DNA of 64,000 bases from Candidatus Aquicultor sp. (GCA_036504445.1 DASXVE010000012.1:1-64000), one strand, 5' to 3'. Shown: positions 1-7,954, numbered from the stretch's first letter. Numbers and translations are program-made. The notes: generated by a model from the sequence alone, not told the origin.

Positions 1-1201
1 CGCCCTCCCGTACTTTTGCGACCAAATGCGGTGCCCTAATACGGTACCATCGCTTCTCGGCAGATTCGAGCAACTTAAACGCCATAGTAAGCCCGGCCTC
101 TCGGGAGCCGGCTCCTTTGGTGACTCTCGTTCTTAGCTTCACTGTGGCAAAGGTCGACTCGATCGGGTTGGTGGTGCGGATATGCACCCAGTGCTCACCG
201 GGAAACTCAAAGTGCGTGGTGAGCGTATCCACGTCCTTGAGAAGGCACTCGACCGCCTTAGGATATTTTGTCCCATAGTCTTGCTCAAAAAGCCCCATCT
301 CATGCAGGCAGTAATCCTTGGTCGGCGCATACATCATCTCGTGAAGTGCTGCTTTGGCCTTTGGCTGTAATCCTTTGGGGAGCTTGTCGAGTACGTTTGC
401 GATTTTGTGCACCCAGCAGCGCTCCTCTTTAGTTTCGGGCCATATATCGCGCATGGCCGTCCAGAACCCTAAGGCCCCGTCGCCGGTAGCCAAGACCGGT
501 GGTTTCATCCCGTGACGGGAAAGATCGCGAAGCAGACTTGCCCAGGATTCCTTCGATTCGCGGTAGCCGTCCTCTATTGCGATGACTTCTTTTTTGCCGT
601 CGAGGGCAACCCCGATGATAACAAGCAAGCACAGCCTCTCATCATCTAAGCGAATTGAGAGGTGAACGCCGTCCGCCCAGATGTAGACGTAGTCTTTCTC
701 AGAGAGATCGCGTTTCTTAAACTCACGGTACTCCTCAGTCCAGATACTTTTAAGCCTGGTGATACTGGTGGCTGAGAGCCCGGCGGCATCTTCGCCAAGT
801 AGAGAGCCCAGTGCCTCGGTAAAGTCCCCGGTTGAAAGCCCCTTAAGATAGAGAAGGGGGAGCAGTTCGGTGACTTTTGGGGATCGGCGCATATACGGCG
901 GCAGGATTGAGCTTGTAAACTTCTTGCCCTCCCTGCGGTCATTCACCCTGGGCGCCGATACTTCTATGGTACCGGAGCCAACTGTTACCTTACGGGGCCT
1001 GCCGCAACCGTTTCGCACTACGAGCGCACATCCTTGGCTATCGCGCAAGTGCTTGAGGGCTTCGATGTATTCGGCGACCTCCAGCTTCATGGCTTCTTTG
1101 ATCATTCGTTTTGCGCCCTCCCGTGCGAGTTCATCCAGCGTCATCTCTGCTAAGCTCTTTTCCTCTAGCCAATCAGATCCATTCGTTGTAAGATGCAACA
1201 T
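1..1201 (-). CDS. IS256-family (mutator-type) transposase, 3' end cut by window edge
   Basis: An open frame of 400 codons runs from ATG at 1201 (preceded by AAAGGAG) off the left edge with no internal stop, so nearly the whole usual IS256-family length is present. The DDE catalytic residues are visible: Asp in IWADGVHL, Asp in ATGDGALGFW, and Glu in TTNPIESTFATVK followed by the family-typical KLRTRVTKG. It would catalyse cut-and-paste or copy-out transposition of its element. The short leader between the probable element end and the start can fold: AAAAGCGT at 1202-1209 pairs with ACGCTTTT near 1247-1254, which would partly bury the ribosome-binding site. Not a pseudogene in the visible part. 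Confidence 0.93.
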   Translation of the reverse strand, partial: MLHLTTNGSDWLEEKSLAEMTLDELAREGAKRMIKEAMKLEVAEYIEALKHLRDSQGCALVVRNGCGRPRKVTVGSGTIEVSAPRVNDRREGKKFTSSILPPYMRRSPKVTELLPLLYLKGLSTGDFTEALGSLLGEDAAGLSATSITRLKSIWTEEYREFKKRDLSEKDYVYIWADGVHLSIRLDDERLCLLVIIGVALDGKKEVIAIEDGYRESKESWASLLRDLSRHGMKPPVLATGDGALGFWTAMRDIWPETKEERCWVHKIANVLDKLPKGLQPKAKAALHEMMYAPTKDYCLHEMGLFEQDYGTKYPKAVECLLKDVDTLTTHFEFPGEHWVHIRTTNPIESTFATVKLRTRVTKGAGSREAGLTMAFKLLESAEKRWYRIRAPHLVAKVREG

Positions 1202-1263
1202 AAAAGCGTGCTCCTTTCGTTTGATTGGTCTCAAAAGGAAGGGTACGCTTTTTTGCTTAAAAA

Positions 1264-1291
1264 GCCAATCCACAACTTTTAGTTATAACTC
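1264..1291 (-). repeat. Putative terminal inverted repeat end of the IS256-family element
   Basis: Read on the minus strand this stretch begins GAGTTATAACTAAAAGTTG, resembling what I recall of the ends of several IS256-family elements, and lies about 65 bp upstream of the transposase start. The other end of the element is outside the window, so the repeat and its 8-bp target duplication cannot be confirmed. Confidence 0.3.
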
Positions 1292-1400
1292 CTACGGGGT
1301 CAACGGGGGCTCGGGTTATGGGCAAATCCCACAAAATGCAACCAATGGAAGGAACAGTAGGACGCGATAAGATGTTTTAATAACATGAAAGGATACTGGT

Positions 1401-1505
1401 GTGAAAAAACTATTACTAAGTTCTTTAATTGCCTTATCAATGTGTGCTGTCTTAGTCGGTTGCTCAAGCCCAAAAACCGAAATTAAGGGTGCGTTATCAG
1501 CCTAA
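1401..1505 (+). CDS. Very short lipoprotein-like ORF (34 aa), possibly a remnant
   Basis: GTG start 8 nt after AAAGGA, encoding a basic N-terminus (KK), a hydrophobic stretch and a lipobox LVGC at residues 18-21, then only 13 further residues before TAA. This is a clear lipoprotein signal peptide with almost no mature protein. It may be a small lipopeptide, or the 5' remnant of a lipoprotein gene interrupted when the neighbouring IS element arrived. No function can be assigned. Confidence 0.4.
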   Translation: MKKLLLSSLIALSMCAVLVGCSSPKTEIKGALSA

Positions 1506-1568
1506 CAACTAATAATCGCCAGCTTCATCCGTGAGGTATCTTTGCGTGGAGAGCGTCTAGTTTGAAAT

Positions 1569-1597
1569 TTGACACCGTAACACAATCTTAATATAAT
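1569..1597 (+). promoter_or_regulatory. Consensus sigma-70 promoter of the glutamate synthase operon
   Basis: Perfect TTGACA (1569-1574), a 17-bp spacer and perfect TATAAT (1592-1597). A single GTAAC motif (1577-1581), the half-site seen in the GlnR boxes of this window, lies in the spacer, where a bound regulator would block RNA polymerase. The predicted start near 1604 gives a short leader ending in the terminator at 1627-1659. Confidence 0.85.
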
Positions 1598-1626
1598 AAA
1601 TAAACAGTTAAATACTATGGCAATGG

Positions 1627-1659
1627 CGCCAATATCCACATCGGATATTGGCGTTTTTT
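1627..1659 (+). terminator. Intrinsic terminator / attenuator in the glutamate synthase leader
   Basis: An 11-bp perfect stem (CGCCAATATCC with GGATATTGGCG, 5-nt loop) is followed by six T. It lies about 25 nt after the predicted transcription start and 100 nt before the first gene, with no clear second promoter between. Transcription of the operon therefore probably depends on read-through; otherwise a ~55-nt RNA is made. Confidence 0.8.
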
Positions 1660-1760
1660 ATTACTGGCAATAATGGCGACCTGACTTTATCGCGATAGCG
1701 CAGCTAGCTTAAGCATATCGTTGGCACATCGCCGTTTACGAGTAAATTTAGGAGGTAAGT

Positions 1761-2900
1761 GTGAAAGGTCGGATACATCGCAGAAACATTTCCGGATGCG
1801 GTTTGGCCGGCATGATGAGCGAGGACGGCAGGCTCATGAGCGGTGAAGCAATCATCCGCTCGATGGAAATCCTGCACGATCGCTCGAACGGCCTTGGCGG
1901 CGGTTTTGCCGCATACGGCATCTACCCGGATAAAAAGGATTATTATGCGTTCCACATCATGTATGATGATGTCTACGCACAGAGCCAGGCGGAAGAGCTG
2001 CTCGGCGAGTGGTTCCATGTCGAAACCGAAGAAGAAATCCCTACAAAGAAGGTTCCCGGGGTCGGCAAAGCTCCGCTCCTCTGGCGCTACTTCGTGCTAC
2101 CAAAACCAAGCAAGCTCGACGGTTGTACCGATGAGGAAGACTTTGTCATCGAGTCGGTCATGCGCATCAATACGATTATCCCGGGCGCGTTTATCTTCTC
2201 GTCGGGCAAGAATATGGGCGCGTTCAAAGCTGTTGGTTACCCTGAGGATGTCGGCCGGTTCTACCGTCTCGACGAGTACGAAGCGTACACGTGGATCGGT
2301 CACGGCAGGTTCCCGACCAACACACCCGGCTGGTGGGGCGGCGCGCACCCGTTTACCATTTTGGACTGGGCGCTCGTCCACAACGGCGAGATTTCGTCCT
2401 ACGGCATCAACAAGCGCTACCTTGAGAGCTTCGGCTACAAGTGCACGATGCTCACCGACACCGAAGTCGGCGCCTATGCGTTCGACCTTCTCTTGAGAAA
2501 ACATAAACTGCCGGTTGAAGTTGCCTGCAAGGTTCTCTCGGCCCCGTTTTGGGACGAGATCGACCGCATGAAAGAAAAAGGCGACCCGGCAGCCGACGTC
2601 TACGAGGCGCTCCGAGTGGTTTACGGCGGCATCTTGCTGAACGGGCCGTTCGCGTTTATCGTCGGCCACACCAACGGCATGATTGCCCTGGCAGACCGCG
2701 TGAAGCTTCGCCCGATGATTGCCGCGCGCAAAGACGACATGCTCTATGTCGCAAGCGAGGAGGCGGCCATCCGCGAGATTTCGCCGGAACTTGATAAGAT
2801 TTGGAACCCGAAAGCCGGCGAGCCGGTTATCGGTACGCTAAAAAACCCGGTAAAAAAAGATAGCGCTGCCGTACGGCAGCTAGAGGGGACGGTGGCGTAA
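1761..2900 (+). CDS. Glutamate synthase, glutaminase (class II amidotransferase) subunit, archaeal type
   Basis: A 379-aa protein. GTG start follows AGGAGGT at 1750. It is homologous to the N-terminal amidotransferase domain of GltB (GlxB-like): the nucleophile Cys lies in SGCGLAG near residue 14, and IGHGRFPTN (about 180) and WALVHNGEI (about 208) are the glutaminase substrate motifs. It should release ammonia from glutamine for transfer to the FMN subunit encoded directly downstream. Unlike full-length GltB (about 1500 aa), the activity is split over separate genes here: glutaminase, FMN synthase, ferredoxin, NAD(P)H oxidoreductase and GXGXG subunits. The residues before the Cys may be a propeptide, as in GltB, but processing cannot be seen. 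Confidence 0.92.
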   Translation: MKGRIHRRNISGCGLAGMMSEDGRLMSGEAIIRSMEILHDRSNGLGGGFAAYGIYPDKKDYYAFHIMYDDVYAQSQAEELLGEWFHVETEEEIPTKKVPGVGKAPLLWRYFVLPKPSKLDGCTDEEDFVIESVMRINTIIPGAFIFSSGKNMGAFKAVGYPEDVGRFYRLDEYEAYTWIGHGRFPTNTPGWWGGAHPFTILDWALVHNGEISSYGINKRYLESFGYKCTMLTDTEVGAYAFDLLLRKHKLPVEVACKVLSAPFWDEIDRMKEKGDPAADVYEALRVVYGGILLNGPFAFIVGHTNGMIALADRVKLRPMIAARKDDMLYVASEEAAIREISPELDKIWNPKAGEPVIGTLKNPVKKDSAAVRQLEGTVA

Positions 2901-4427
2901 ATGGCGCTTAAAACATACCAGCTATCCGAGATAACGATAGAGCGCGACAAGGATAAATGCATCGATTGCGGTGTGTGCGTCCGCCAGTGCGCGTTCGAGT
3001 GCCATGCATTCGACGAAGAGGGCGAAGTTTACACGCCCAACGAAGAGAACTGCGCGGGCTGCCAGCGCTGCGTAACGCTGTGCCCGACCAAGGCGCTTTC
3101 CTTAAAGAAGAACAACCACGACGTAAAAGGCAACGCCAACTGGACGGATGAAACCTTGAAATACATCTGGAAACAGGCTGAAACCGGCGGTGTTTTGCTC
3201 ACCGGTATGGGTAACCCGAAGCCGTATCCGATTTACTGGGACCACATGCTGCTCAACGCAAGCCAGGTTACCAACCCGTCCATCGACCCGCTCCGCGAGC
3301 CGATGGAGCTTCGCACCTATCTCGGCAGCAAGCCGGATAGTCTCGAAGTGGAGTGGATAAACGGCGAGCCGGTTCTTAAAACCGAGATGCGCCCGACCCT
3401 TCGCCTAAAGACGCCGATTCTCTTTTCGGCGATGTCGTTCGGCGCGGTCAGCCACAACGTGGTGCTCGCGCTTGCGATGGCATCGAAAGAGCTCGGCACC
3501 TTCTGGAATACCGGCGAGGGCGGCTTGAACAAGAGCCTATATAAGTATGGTCCGAACACGATCGTCCAAGTCGCGTCGGGTCGTTTCGGCGTACACAGCG
3601 AGTATCTCGATACCGCTGCGGCGATTGAGATCAAAATCGGCCAGGGCGCAAAGCCCGGTATCGGCGGTCACTTGCCGGGCGAGAAAGTCGGCGAGCGGGT
3701 TTCCGTTACCCGAATGATTCCGGTCGGCTCGGATGCCATTTCACCGGCTCCGCATCACGACATTTACTCGATTGAAGACCTCAGCCAGCTGATTTACAGT
3801 TTGAAAGAGGCGACAGAATATACGAAACCGATATCGGTCAAGATTTCGGCGGTTCATAACGTTGCGGCTATCGCAAGCGGTATCGCCCGCGCCGGCGCAG
3901 ACATTATCGCAATTGACGGCTTTCGCGGCGGCACCGGCGCCGCACCGACGATGATCAGGGACAACGTTGGTATCCCCATCGAGCTCGCGATTGCGGCGGT
4001 CGACACCCGCCTGCGTGAAGAAGGCATCCGCAATAGAGCATCCGTCGTAGCGGCGGGCGGTTTCAGAAACTCGGCCGACGTTATCAAAGCGATCGCGCTC
4101 GGCGCGGACGCTGTGTACCTCGGTACGGCGGCGCTCGTTGCGATGGGCTGCCATGTTTGCCAGAAGTGCTACACCGGCAAATGCAACTGGGGTATCGCGA
4201 CGCAAGATCCGTATCTCGAGAAACGGCTCAACCCCGAAGTCGCAGCCGAGCGCCTCTACAATTTGGTCAGAGGCTGGTCGCACGAAATCAGCGAGATGCT
4301 CGGCGGCATGGGCGTCAACGCGGTCGAGTCACTGCGTGGAAACAGACTACACCTGCGTGCAGTCGGTCTATCCAAGGAAGAGATGGACGTTCTTGGGATT
4401 CAGATCGCCGGCGCGCCGATGGCATAG
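2901..4427 (+). CDS. Glutamate synthase, FMN/Fe-S synthase subunit with N-terminal ferredoxin domain
   Basis: A 508-aa protein starting immediately after the stop of the previous gene, which suggests translational coupling. Residues 20-75 form a 2[4Fe-4S] ferredoxin domain (CIDCGVCVRQC and CAGCQRCVTLC). The remainder is the GltB-type FMN (alpha/beta)8 barrel, with GEGGLNKSLYKYGPN, GQGAKPGIGGHLPG, and the GFRGGTGAAP phosphate-binding loop; cysteines near 415-428 (CHVCQKCYTGKCNWG) match the GltB 3Fe-4S cluster. It reductively aminates 2-oxoglutarate with ammonia from the GATase subunit. Electrons probably come through the two downstream redox proteins. Confidence 0.93.
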   Translation: MALKTYQLSEITIERDKDKCIDCGVCVRQCAFECHAFDEEGEVYTPNEENCAGCQRCVTLCPTKALSLKKNNHDVKGNANWTDETLKYIWKQAETGGVLLTGMGNPKPYPIYWDHMLLNASQVTNPSIDPLREPMELRTYLGSKPDSLEVEWINGEPVLKTEMRPTLRLKTPILFSAMSFGAVSHNVVLALAMASKELGTFWNTGEGGLNKSLYKYGPNTIVQVASGRFGVHSEYLDTAAAIEIKIGQGAKPGIGGHLPGEKVGERVSVTRMIPVGSDAISPAPHHDIYSIEDLSQLIYSLKEATEYTKPISVKISAVHNVAAIASGIARAGADIIAIDGFRGGTGAAPTMIRDNVGIPIELAIAAVDTRLREEGIRNRASVVAAGGFRNSADVIKAIALGADAVYLGTAALVAMGCHVCQKCYTGKCNWGIATQDPYLEKRLNPEVAAERLYNLVRGWSHEISEMLGGMGVNAVESLRGNRLHLRAVGLSKEEMDVLGIQIAGAPMA

Positions 4428-4444
4428 GAAAAGGTGGAGGAGAT

Positions 4445-4879
4445 ATGAAACGAGTTTACGCGAAAGAAGAGGTATGCATCGGCTGCAGGCTGTGTGAAGT
4501 ATATTGCCGGACCGAGCATTCCAAATCTAAGAACATAATCAAAGCGCACAAGAAAGAGACGCCGCGCCCGGTCGCGCGGGTGCTCGTCGAAGAGCTGCGC
4601 CCGGTCTCATTCGCCGTCCAGTGCCGTCATTGCGACGAGCCGGAATGCGTCGAGAGCTGCATCACCGGTGCGCTCACCAAAGACGAGAGCGGCGCAGTAG
4701 TGTACAACGTAGATAAATGTGTCGGTTGCTGGACGTGTGTGCTGGTGTGCCCCCACGGCGCCCCCCAGCGCGACCTTGAGAGAAGAAAAATCGCCAAGTG
4801 CGATTTATGCCCTGACCGCGAGACGCCCGCGTGCGTCGATTTTTGCCCCAACGGGGCGCTAATTTACGAGGAGAGGTAG
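4445..4879 (+). CDS. Polyferredoxin-type 4Fe-4S electron-transfer subunit of glutamate synthase
   Basis: A 144-aa protein; ATG follows GGTGGAGGAG. It is cysteine rich, with several clusters: CIGCRLCEVYC near the start, CRHCDEPECVESC, CVGCWTCVLVC and CDLCPDRETPACVDFC. This fits three to four [4Fe-4S] clusters of the HycB/DmsB-like ferredoxin family. Placed between the FMN synthase subunit and a flavin oxidoreductase, it most likely wires NAD(P)H-derived electrons to the synthase, as in the Thermotoga/archaeal-type clusters. Confidence 0.88.
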   Translation: MKRVYAKEEVCIGCRLCEVYCRTEHSKSKNIIKAHKKETPRPVARVLVEELRPVSFAVQCRHCDEPECVESCITGALTKDESGAVVYNVDKCVGCWTCVLVCPHGAPQRDLERRKIAKCDLCPDRETPACVDFCPNGALIYEER

Positions 4880-4885
4880 GTAGGA

Positions 4886-6142
4886 ATGAGTTACGTTATT
4901 ATCGGCAACTCGGTAGCAGCCGTCGGCGCTATCGAAGCCATACGAAAAGTGGATAAAGAGATCAACATAACCGTTATCTCCGACGAACCGTATGCAGTGT
5001 ATTCTCGCCCGCTTATCTCGGAGTACCTCGCCGGTCAGGTAAAAGAAGATATGATGGGCTATCGTGCGCCCGATTTCTACGAACGAAACGGCGTTACCAC
5101 GATGCTTGGCAGGAAAATCACCGAGATCGAGCGGGCCAGGAAATCGGTCAAGCTCGACAACGGTGAAGAGGTCGCCTACAGCAAGCTGCTGATTGCGACC
5201 GGGGGAAGCCCGTTCATCCCGCCGATGAAGGGGTTAGGGCTCGGCGGGGTTATGACGTTTATTAAAATGGATGATGCTAAGAAGCTTGACGCAATGGTAC
5301 CCGAGCTCAAGCACGTCATCGTGATCGGCGCCGGTTTGATCGGCTTGAAAGCAGCGGAGAGTCTGCATCATCGTGGTGTAAAAGTCACAGTCGTTGAGCT
5401 GGCCAATCGCGTTATGGCAACCGTTCTCGATGTCGAGGCGGGCAATATCGTCCAGAAGGCGCTCGAGCAAGCCGGAATCACTATTATCACTGAAGATACC
5501 GTTGCCGAAATCATTGGCGACAGCGCCGGGATGGCGAACGGTGTAAAACTAAAAAGCGGCAAGGCGCTCGACTGCGACGCGGTCGTTGTCGCCATCGGCG
5601 TTATCCCGAACGCGGGCTTTGCTAAGGAGAGCGGCGTTGAGGCAAATCGCGGAATTATCGTCGACGACCATATGCGCACGAACCTCACAGATATCTACGC
5701 CGCAGGCGATGTCGCAGAAGGCCCCGATTATCTAAACGGCGGTGTGCGCGTGATGCCGATTTGGCCCAACGCCTACATCCAGGGCAAAATCGCCGGCTTT
5801 AACATGGCCGGTGTCGACCGCGAGTTCGGCGGAGGCCTGGCGATGAACTCAATCGAGCTCTTCGGCGTGCCGGTCATCACCGTCGGTCTGTCAAATGTCG
5901 AATCGGACGATCTCGAAGTCCTCACCAAAGTGGAAGAGAACAGCTACCGCAAGATCGTCTTGAGGGGAAGCACGGTTGTCGGCGCGGTATTTGCCGGCAA
6001 GGTTGAAAGGGCAGGCATGGTTACCGGCCTTATCCGCGACCAAATCGACGTCAGCGACATGCGCGACCGCTTGCTTGCCGATGATTTCGGCTACATCGAT
6101 TTCCCAATTGAACTGCGCAAAGAAAGGTTGGGTGTGTCGTAA
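4886..6142 (+). CDS. FAD-dependent pyridine nucleotide oxidoreductase of the glutamate synthase cluster
   Basis: A 418-aa class I pyridine nucleotide-disulfide oxidoreductase-like protein. An FAD-binding GNSVAAVGA motif lies at residues 6-14, a second Rossmann motif VIGAGLIGLKAAE near 147 binds NAD(P)H, and IYAAGDVAEG near 272 is the FAD ribityl-binding motif. No redox CxxC pair is visible at the usual disulfide position, as in NADH oxidase/rubredoxin-reductase-like relatives. Its TAA overlaps the next ATG by one base (TAATG), showing coupling. It probably supplies electrons from NAD(P)H to the ferredoxin subunit. Confidence 0.88.
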   Translation: MSYVIIGNSVAAVGAIEAIRKVDKEINITVISDEPYAVYSRPLISEYLAGQVKEDMMGYRAPDFYERNGVTTMLGRKITEIERARKSVKLDNGEEVAYSKLLIATGGSPFIPPMKGLGLGGVMTFIKMDDAKKLDAMVPELKHVIVIGAGLIGLKAAESLHHRGVKVTVVELANRVMATVLDVEAGNIVQKALEQAGITIITEDTVAEIIGDSAGMANGVKLKSGKALDCDAVVVAIGVIPNAGFAKESGVEANRGIIVDDHMRTNLTDIYAAGDVAEGPDYLNGGVRVMPIWPNAYIQGKIAGFNMAGVDREFGGGLAMNSIELFGVPVITVGLSNVESDDLEVLTKVEENSYRKIVLRGSTVVGAVFAGKVERAGMVTGLIRDQIDVSDMRDRLLADDFGYIDFPIELRKERLGVS

Positions 6143-6903
6143 TGCCGGTCAGTACACAAGAATTCGTAATTGATGCAAAGGGATTGCACTACCGCGACCT
6201 TAACGAGAAGATCCGCGAGGCCGTAAGAAACGGCGAGACCGAGATCAAGCTGGTTAACGTAAACGGGCAGCGCTATATCGGCGATGCAATCGATATCCCG
6301 GTTAACATAATAGTCGAGGGAATTCCGGGTGCCGATCTCGGCGCTTTCATGAACGGCCCGATGATTAATGTTTATGCAAACGCTCAGGACCACGTGGCCA
6401 ACACGATGAACGAGGGCAAGATCATCATCCACGGCGACGCCGGTGATGTTCTCGGATACGGCATGCGCGGCGGCAAGCTCTTTATCAAGGGCGATGTCGG
6501 CTACCGCGTCGGTATCCACATGAAGGAATATCATGAAAAAATACCGGTTGTCGTTATCGGCGGAACCGCAGGGGATTTCTTCGGCGAGTACATGGCCGGC
6601 GGCACCTTGATACTGCTCGGCCTACCTACCGGCAACAACGGTAAAGACGAGATTGCCGGTAACTATTTCGGCACCGGCATGCACAACGGTGTTATCTATG
6701 TACGCGGCCAACTCGAGCAATACAAGCTCGGCAAAGAAGTAGCGGTGCTCGAGCTCGACGACAGAGATCGCGCGCTCATCAAAAAGTACGTTACCGAGTT
6801 TGCAGAAGACGTAGGTCTTAATGCAGACGAGATACTGGCCGGCGAGTTTATCAAGATTAAAGCGGTGTCGAAGCGCCCGTACGGCAACTTGTACGCATAT
6901 TAA
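6142..6903 (+). CDS. Glutamate synthase GXGXG (GltB C-terminal) subunit
   Basis: A 253-aa protein corresponding to the right-handed beta-helix GXGXG domain that ends GltB. Repeating glycine-rich turns are visible (GDAIDIPVNIIVEG, GDAGDVLGYGMRGGKLFIKGDVG, GGTAGDFFGEYMAGGTLILLG, GNYFGTGMHNGVIYVRG). In full-length enzymes this domain is structural and helps form the ammonia tunnel. It is the last gene of the five-gene operon; about 270 bp follow before the regulator gene. Confidence 0.9.
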   Translation: MPVSTQEFVIDAKGLHYRDLNEKIREAVRNGETEIKLVNVNGQRYIGDAIDIPVNIIVEGIPGADLGAFMNGPMINVYANAQDHVANTMNEGKIIIHGDAGDVLGYGMRGGKLFIKGDVGYRVGIHMKEYHEKIPVVVIGGTAGDFFGEYMAGGTLILLGLPTGNNGKDEIAGNYFGTGMHNGVIYVRGQLEQYKLGKEVAVLELDDRDRALIKKYVTEFAEDVGLNADEILAGEFIKIKAVSKRPYGNLYAY

Positions 6904-7015
6904 AAGTGTGGCGCTAACATATTAGAATAACGAGAAAAGGCTCGCTGCACACTAGTAACAGGTCTTTCTGCTTTACTAACAGTTGCCGATATTTATTCTA
7001 GATATGCGAGTCTGT

Positions 7016-7177
7016 TACAATACAGTATCGACACAGTCCGAGTGCGACGGTCAAGCAAAGGGGAGGCCAAAGTAGTGAGTTTCCACTACTTGAAGCGGCG
7101 CAGGGTTACTGTATCGCAAATCTAGAGAAGCTGCTATGTTGATAGCGGTTAAGCCCGAAAAGGGCAAGGTAGGCTAG
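7016..7177 (+). promoter_or_regulatory. Structured leader of the GlnR-like regulator gene
   Basis: Within the 274-bp gap, a possible -10 (TACAAT, 7016-7021, no good -35) precedes a region rich in pairing: an 8-bp hairpin AAGTAGTG/CACTACTT (7070-7077/7084-7091), TACAGTA 7021-7027 complementary to TACTGTA near 7106-7112, and GCCC/GGGC (7153-7156/7162-7165) just before the AAGGTAGG ribosome-binding site. GTTAC motifs at 7014 and 7105 could be regulator half-sites. It matches no RNA family I recognise. Confidence 0.4.
7075..7125 (+). CDS. Possible 16-aa leader peptide upstream of the GlnR-like gene
   Basis: GTG start 8 nt after a strong GGGGAGG (7060-7066), encoding a short basic peptide containing LKRRR and ending at TAG 7125, 52 nt before the regulator start. 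The start codon sits in the 5' arm of the 8-bp hairpin, so its translation would open that hairpin. The ORF is too short to judge by composition. Confidence 0.25.
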   Translation: MSFHYLKRRRVTVSQI

Positions 7178-7807
7178 ATGAAATCAGTATTTGTAAAAAC
7201 CAAAAACTTCGCATTAAAAGAAAAACTTCTAGTCGATTTGGCGACACTTGGATACCGCATCCTTATCACTAATGATGAGAGCCCCGAAATCATCGTCACC
7301 GATTACCCCGAATTGACAACGCTAGGCAACGATGATCTAAAAAAGGTCGTTCTTGTCGTTATCGATGGCGGCGACTTCGACAGCAGCGGCGTTCTGGAGC
7401 GCGTAGACGATGTTATGTTTAATCCTTATACGGCAATAGAGCTCGAACTACGCATCAAACTCGCGCTTATTAAGCACGGAGGCTATGAAACCAAAGAAGT
7501 CGATGAGTTAGCCGAGAAGGTACTCACCGTTGACGGAATGACGGTCAACTTCGACAGCTACGAAGTTTCGATCGACGGCGAGCCGCTTGATCTCACATTT
7601 AAAGAATACGAACTCCTTAAATGCCTCATTACAAACCGCGGCCGTGTCTACACGCGCGACCAGCTCTTGAGTATCATCTGGGGTTACGATTACTATGGCG
7701 GAGCGCGCACGGTCGATGTCCACGTCCGGCGTTTACGCTCTAAACTCGGCGGTCATGAATCCCTCATCGAGACGGTGCGCAACGTAGGCTACCGGTTTAA
7801 GCGGTAA
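7178..7807 (+). CDS. glnR: GlnR-like OmpR-family transcriptional regulator with atypical receiver
   Basis: A 209-aa protein. The C-terminal winged helix (about residues 115-209) carries LDLTFKEYELLKCL, WGYDYYGGARTVDVHVRRLR and ETVRNVGYRF, very close to actinobacterial GlnR. The N-terminal receiver (1-105) is degenerate: the acidic pair of strand 1 is missing, though Asp42 sits where the phosphoacceptor would be. GlnR proteins are orphan regulators that work without classical phosphorylation. It lies between a glutamate synthase operon and glnA, and the window holds GTAAC-n6-GTAAC boxes upstream of glnA (7841) and a gltB homologue (22817-22876), matching the known GlnR operator. Likely the nitrogen regulator of this region; the symbol is assigned by similarity and context. 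Confidence 0.8.
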   Translation: MKSVFVKTKNFALKEKLLVDLATLGYRILITNDESPEIIVTDYPELTTLGNDDLKKVVLVVIDGGDFDSSGVLERVDDVMFNPYTAIELELRIKLALIKHGGYETKEVDELAEKVLTVDGMTVNFDSYEVSIDGEPLDLTFKEYELLKCLITNRGRVYTRDQLLSIIWGYDYYGGARTVDVHVRRLRSKLGGHESLIETVRNVGYRFKR

Positions 7808-7840
7808 TATTTCATAAAATCCCCAGAAATTAATATATCC

Positions 7841-7880
7841 GTAACATAACCGTAACATTGTACCTGTATATTCCTTAATA
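7841..7880 (+). promoter_or_regulatory. Two GlnR-type half-sites and probable -10 region of glnA
   Basis: CCGTAACATAA followed directly by CCGTAACATTG gives GTAAC at 7841-7845 and 7852-7856, exactly 11 bp apart, as in the GTnAC-n6-GAAAC GlnR box. A possible -10 within CCTTAATATA lies 18 bp after the second half-site. The same CCTTAATA lies 19 bp after the last half-site at the gltB homologue (22797, minus strand). No good -35 is seen, which suggests activator dependence. Confidence 0.65.
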
Positions 7881-7954
7881 TACGCTGTGCACGCTCGCCT
7901 ACTTTTAGTATTAGGGGTGGGCGAATTGTATATAAGTCCTTAAGGAGGAATAGC

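Noticed and set aside
1577-1581. GTAAC in the glutamate synthase promoter as a full GlnR box
   Set aside because: Only one half-site; no partner at +11 or -11. Kept as a note in the promoter entry.
6955-7109. GTAAC/GTTAC words near the regulator gene as a GlnR array
   Set aside because: Spacing is irregular (no 11-bp periodicity), so they are not called as operators.
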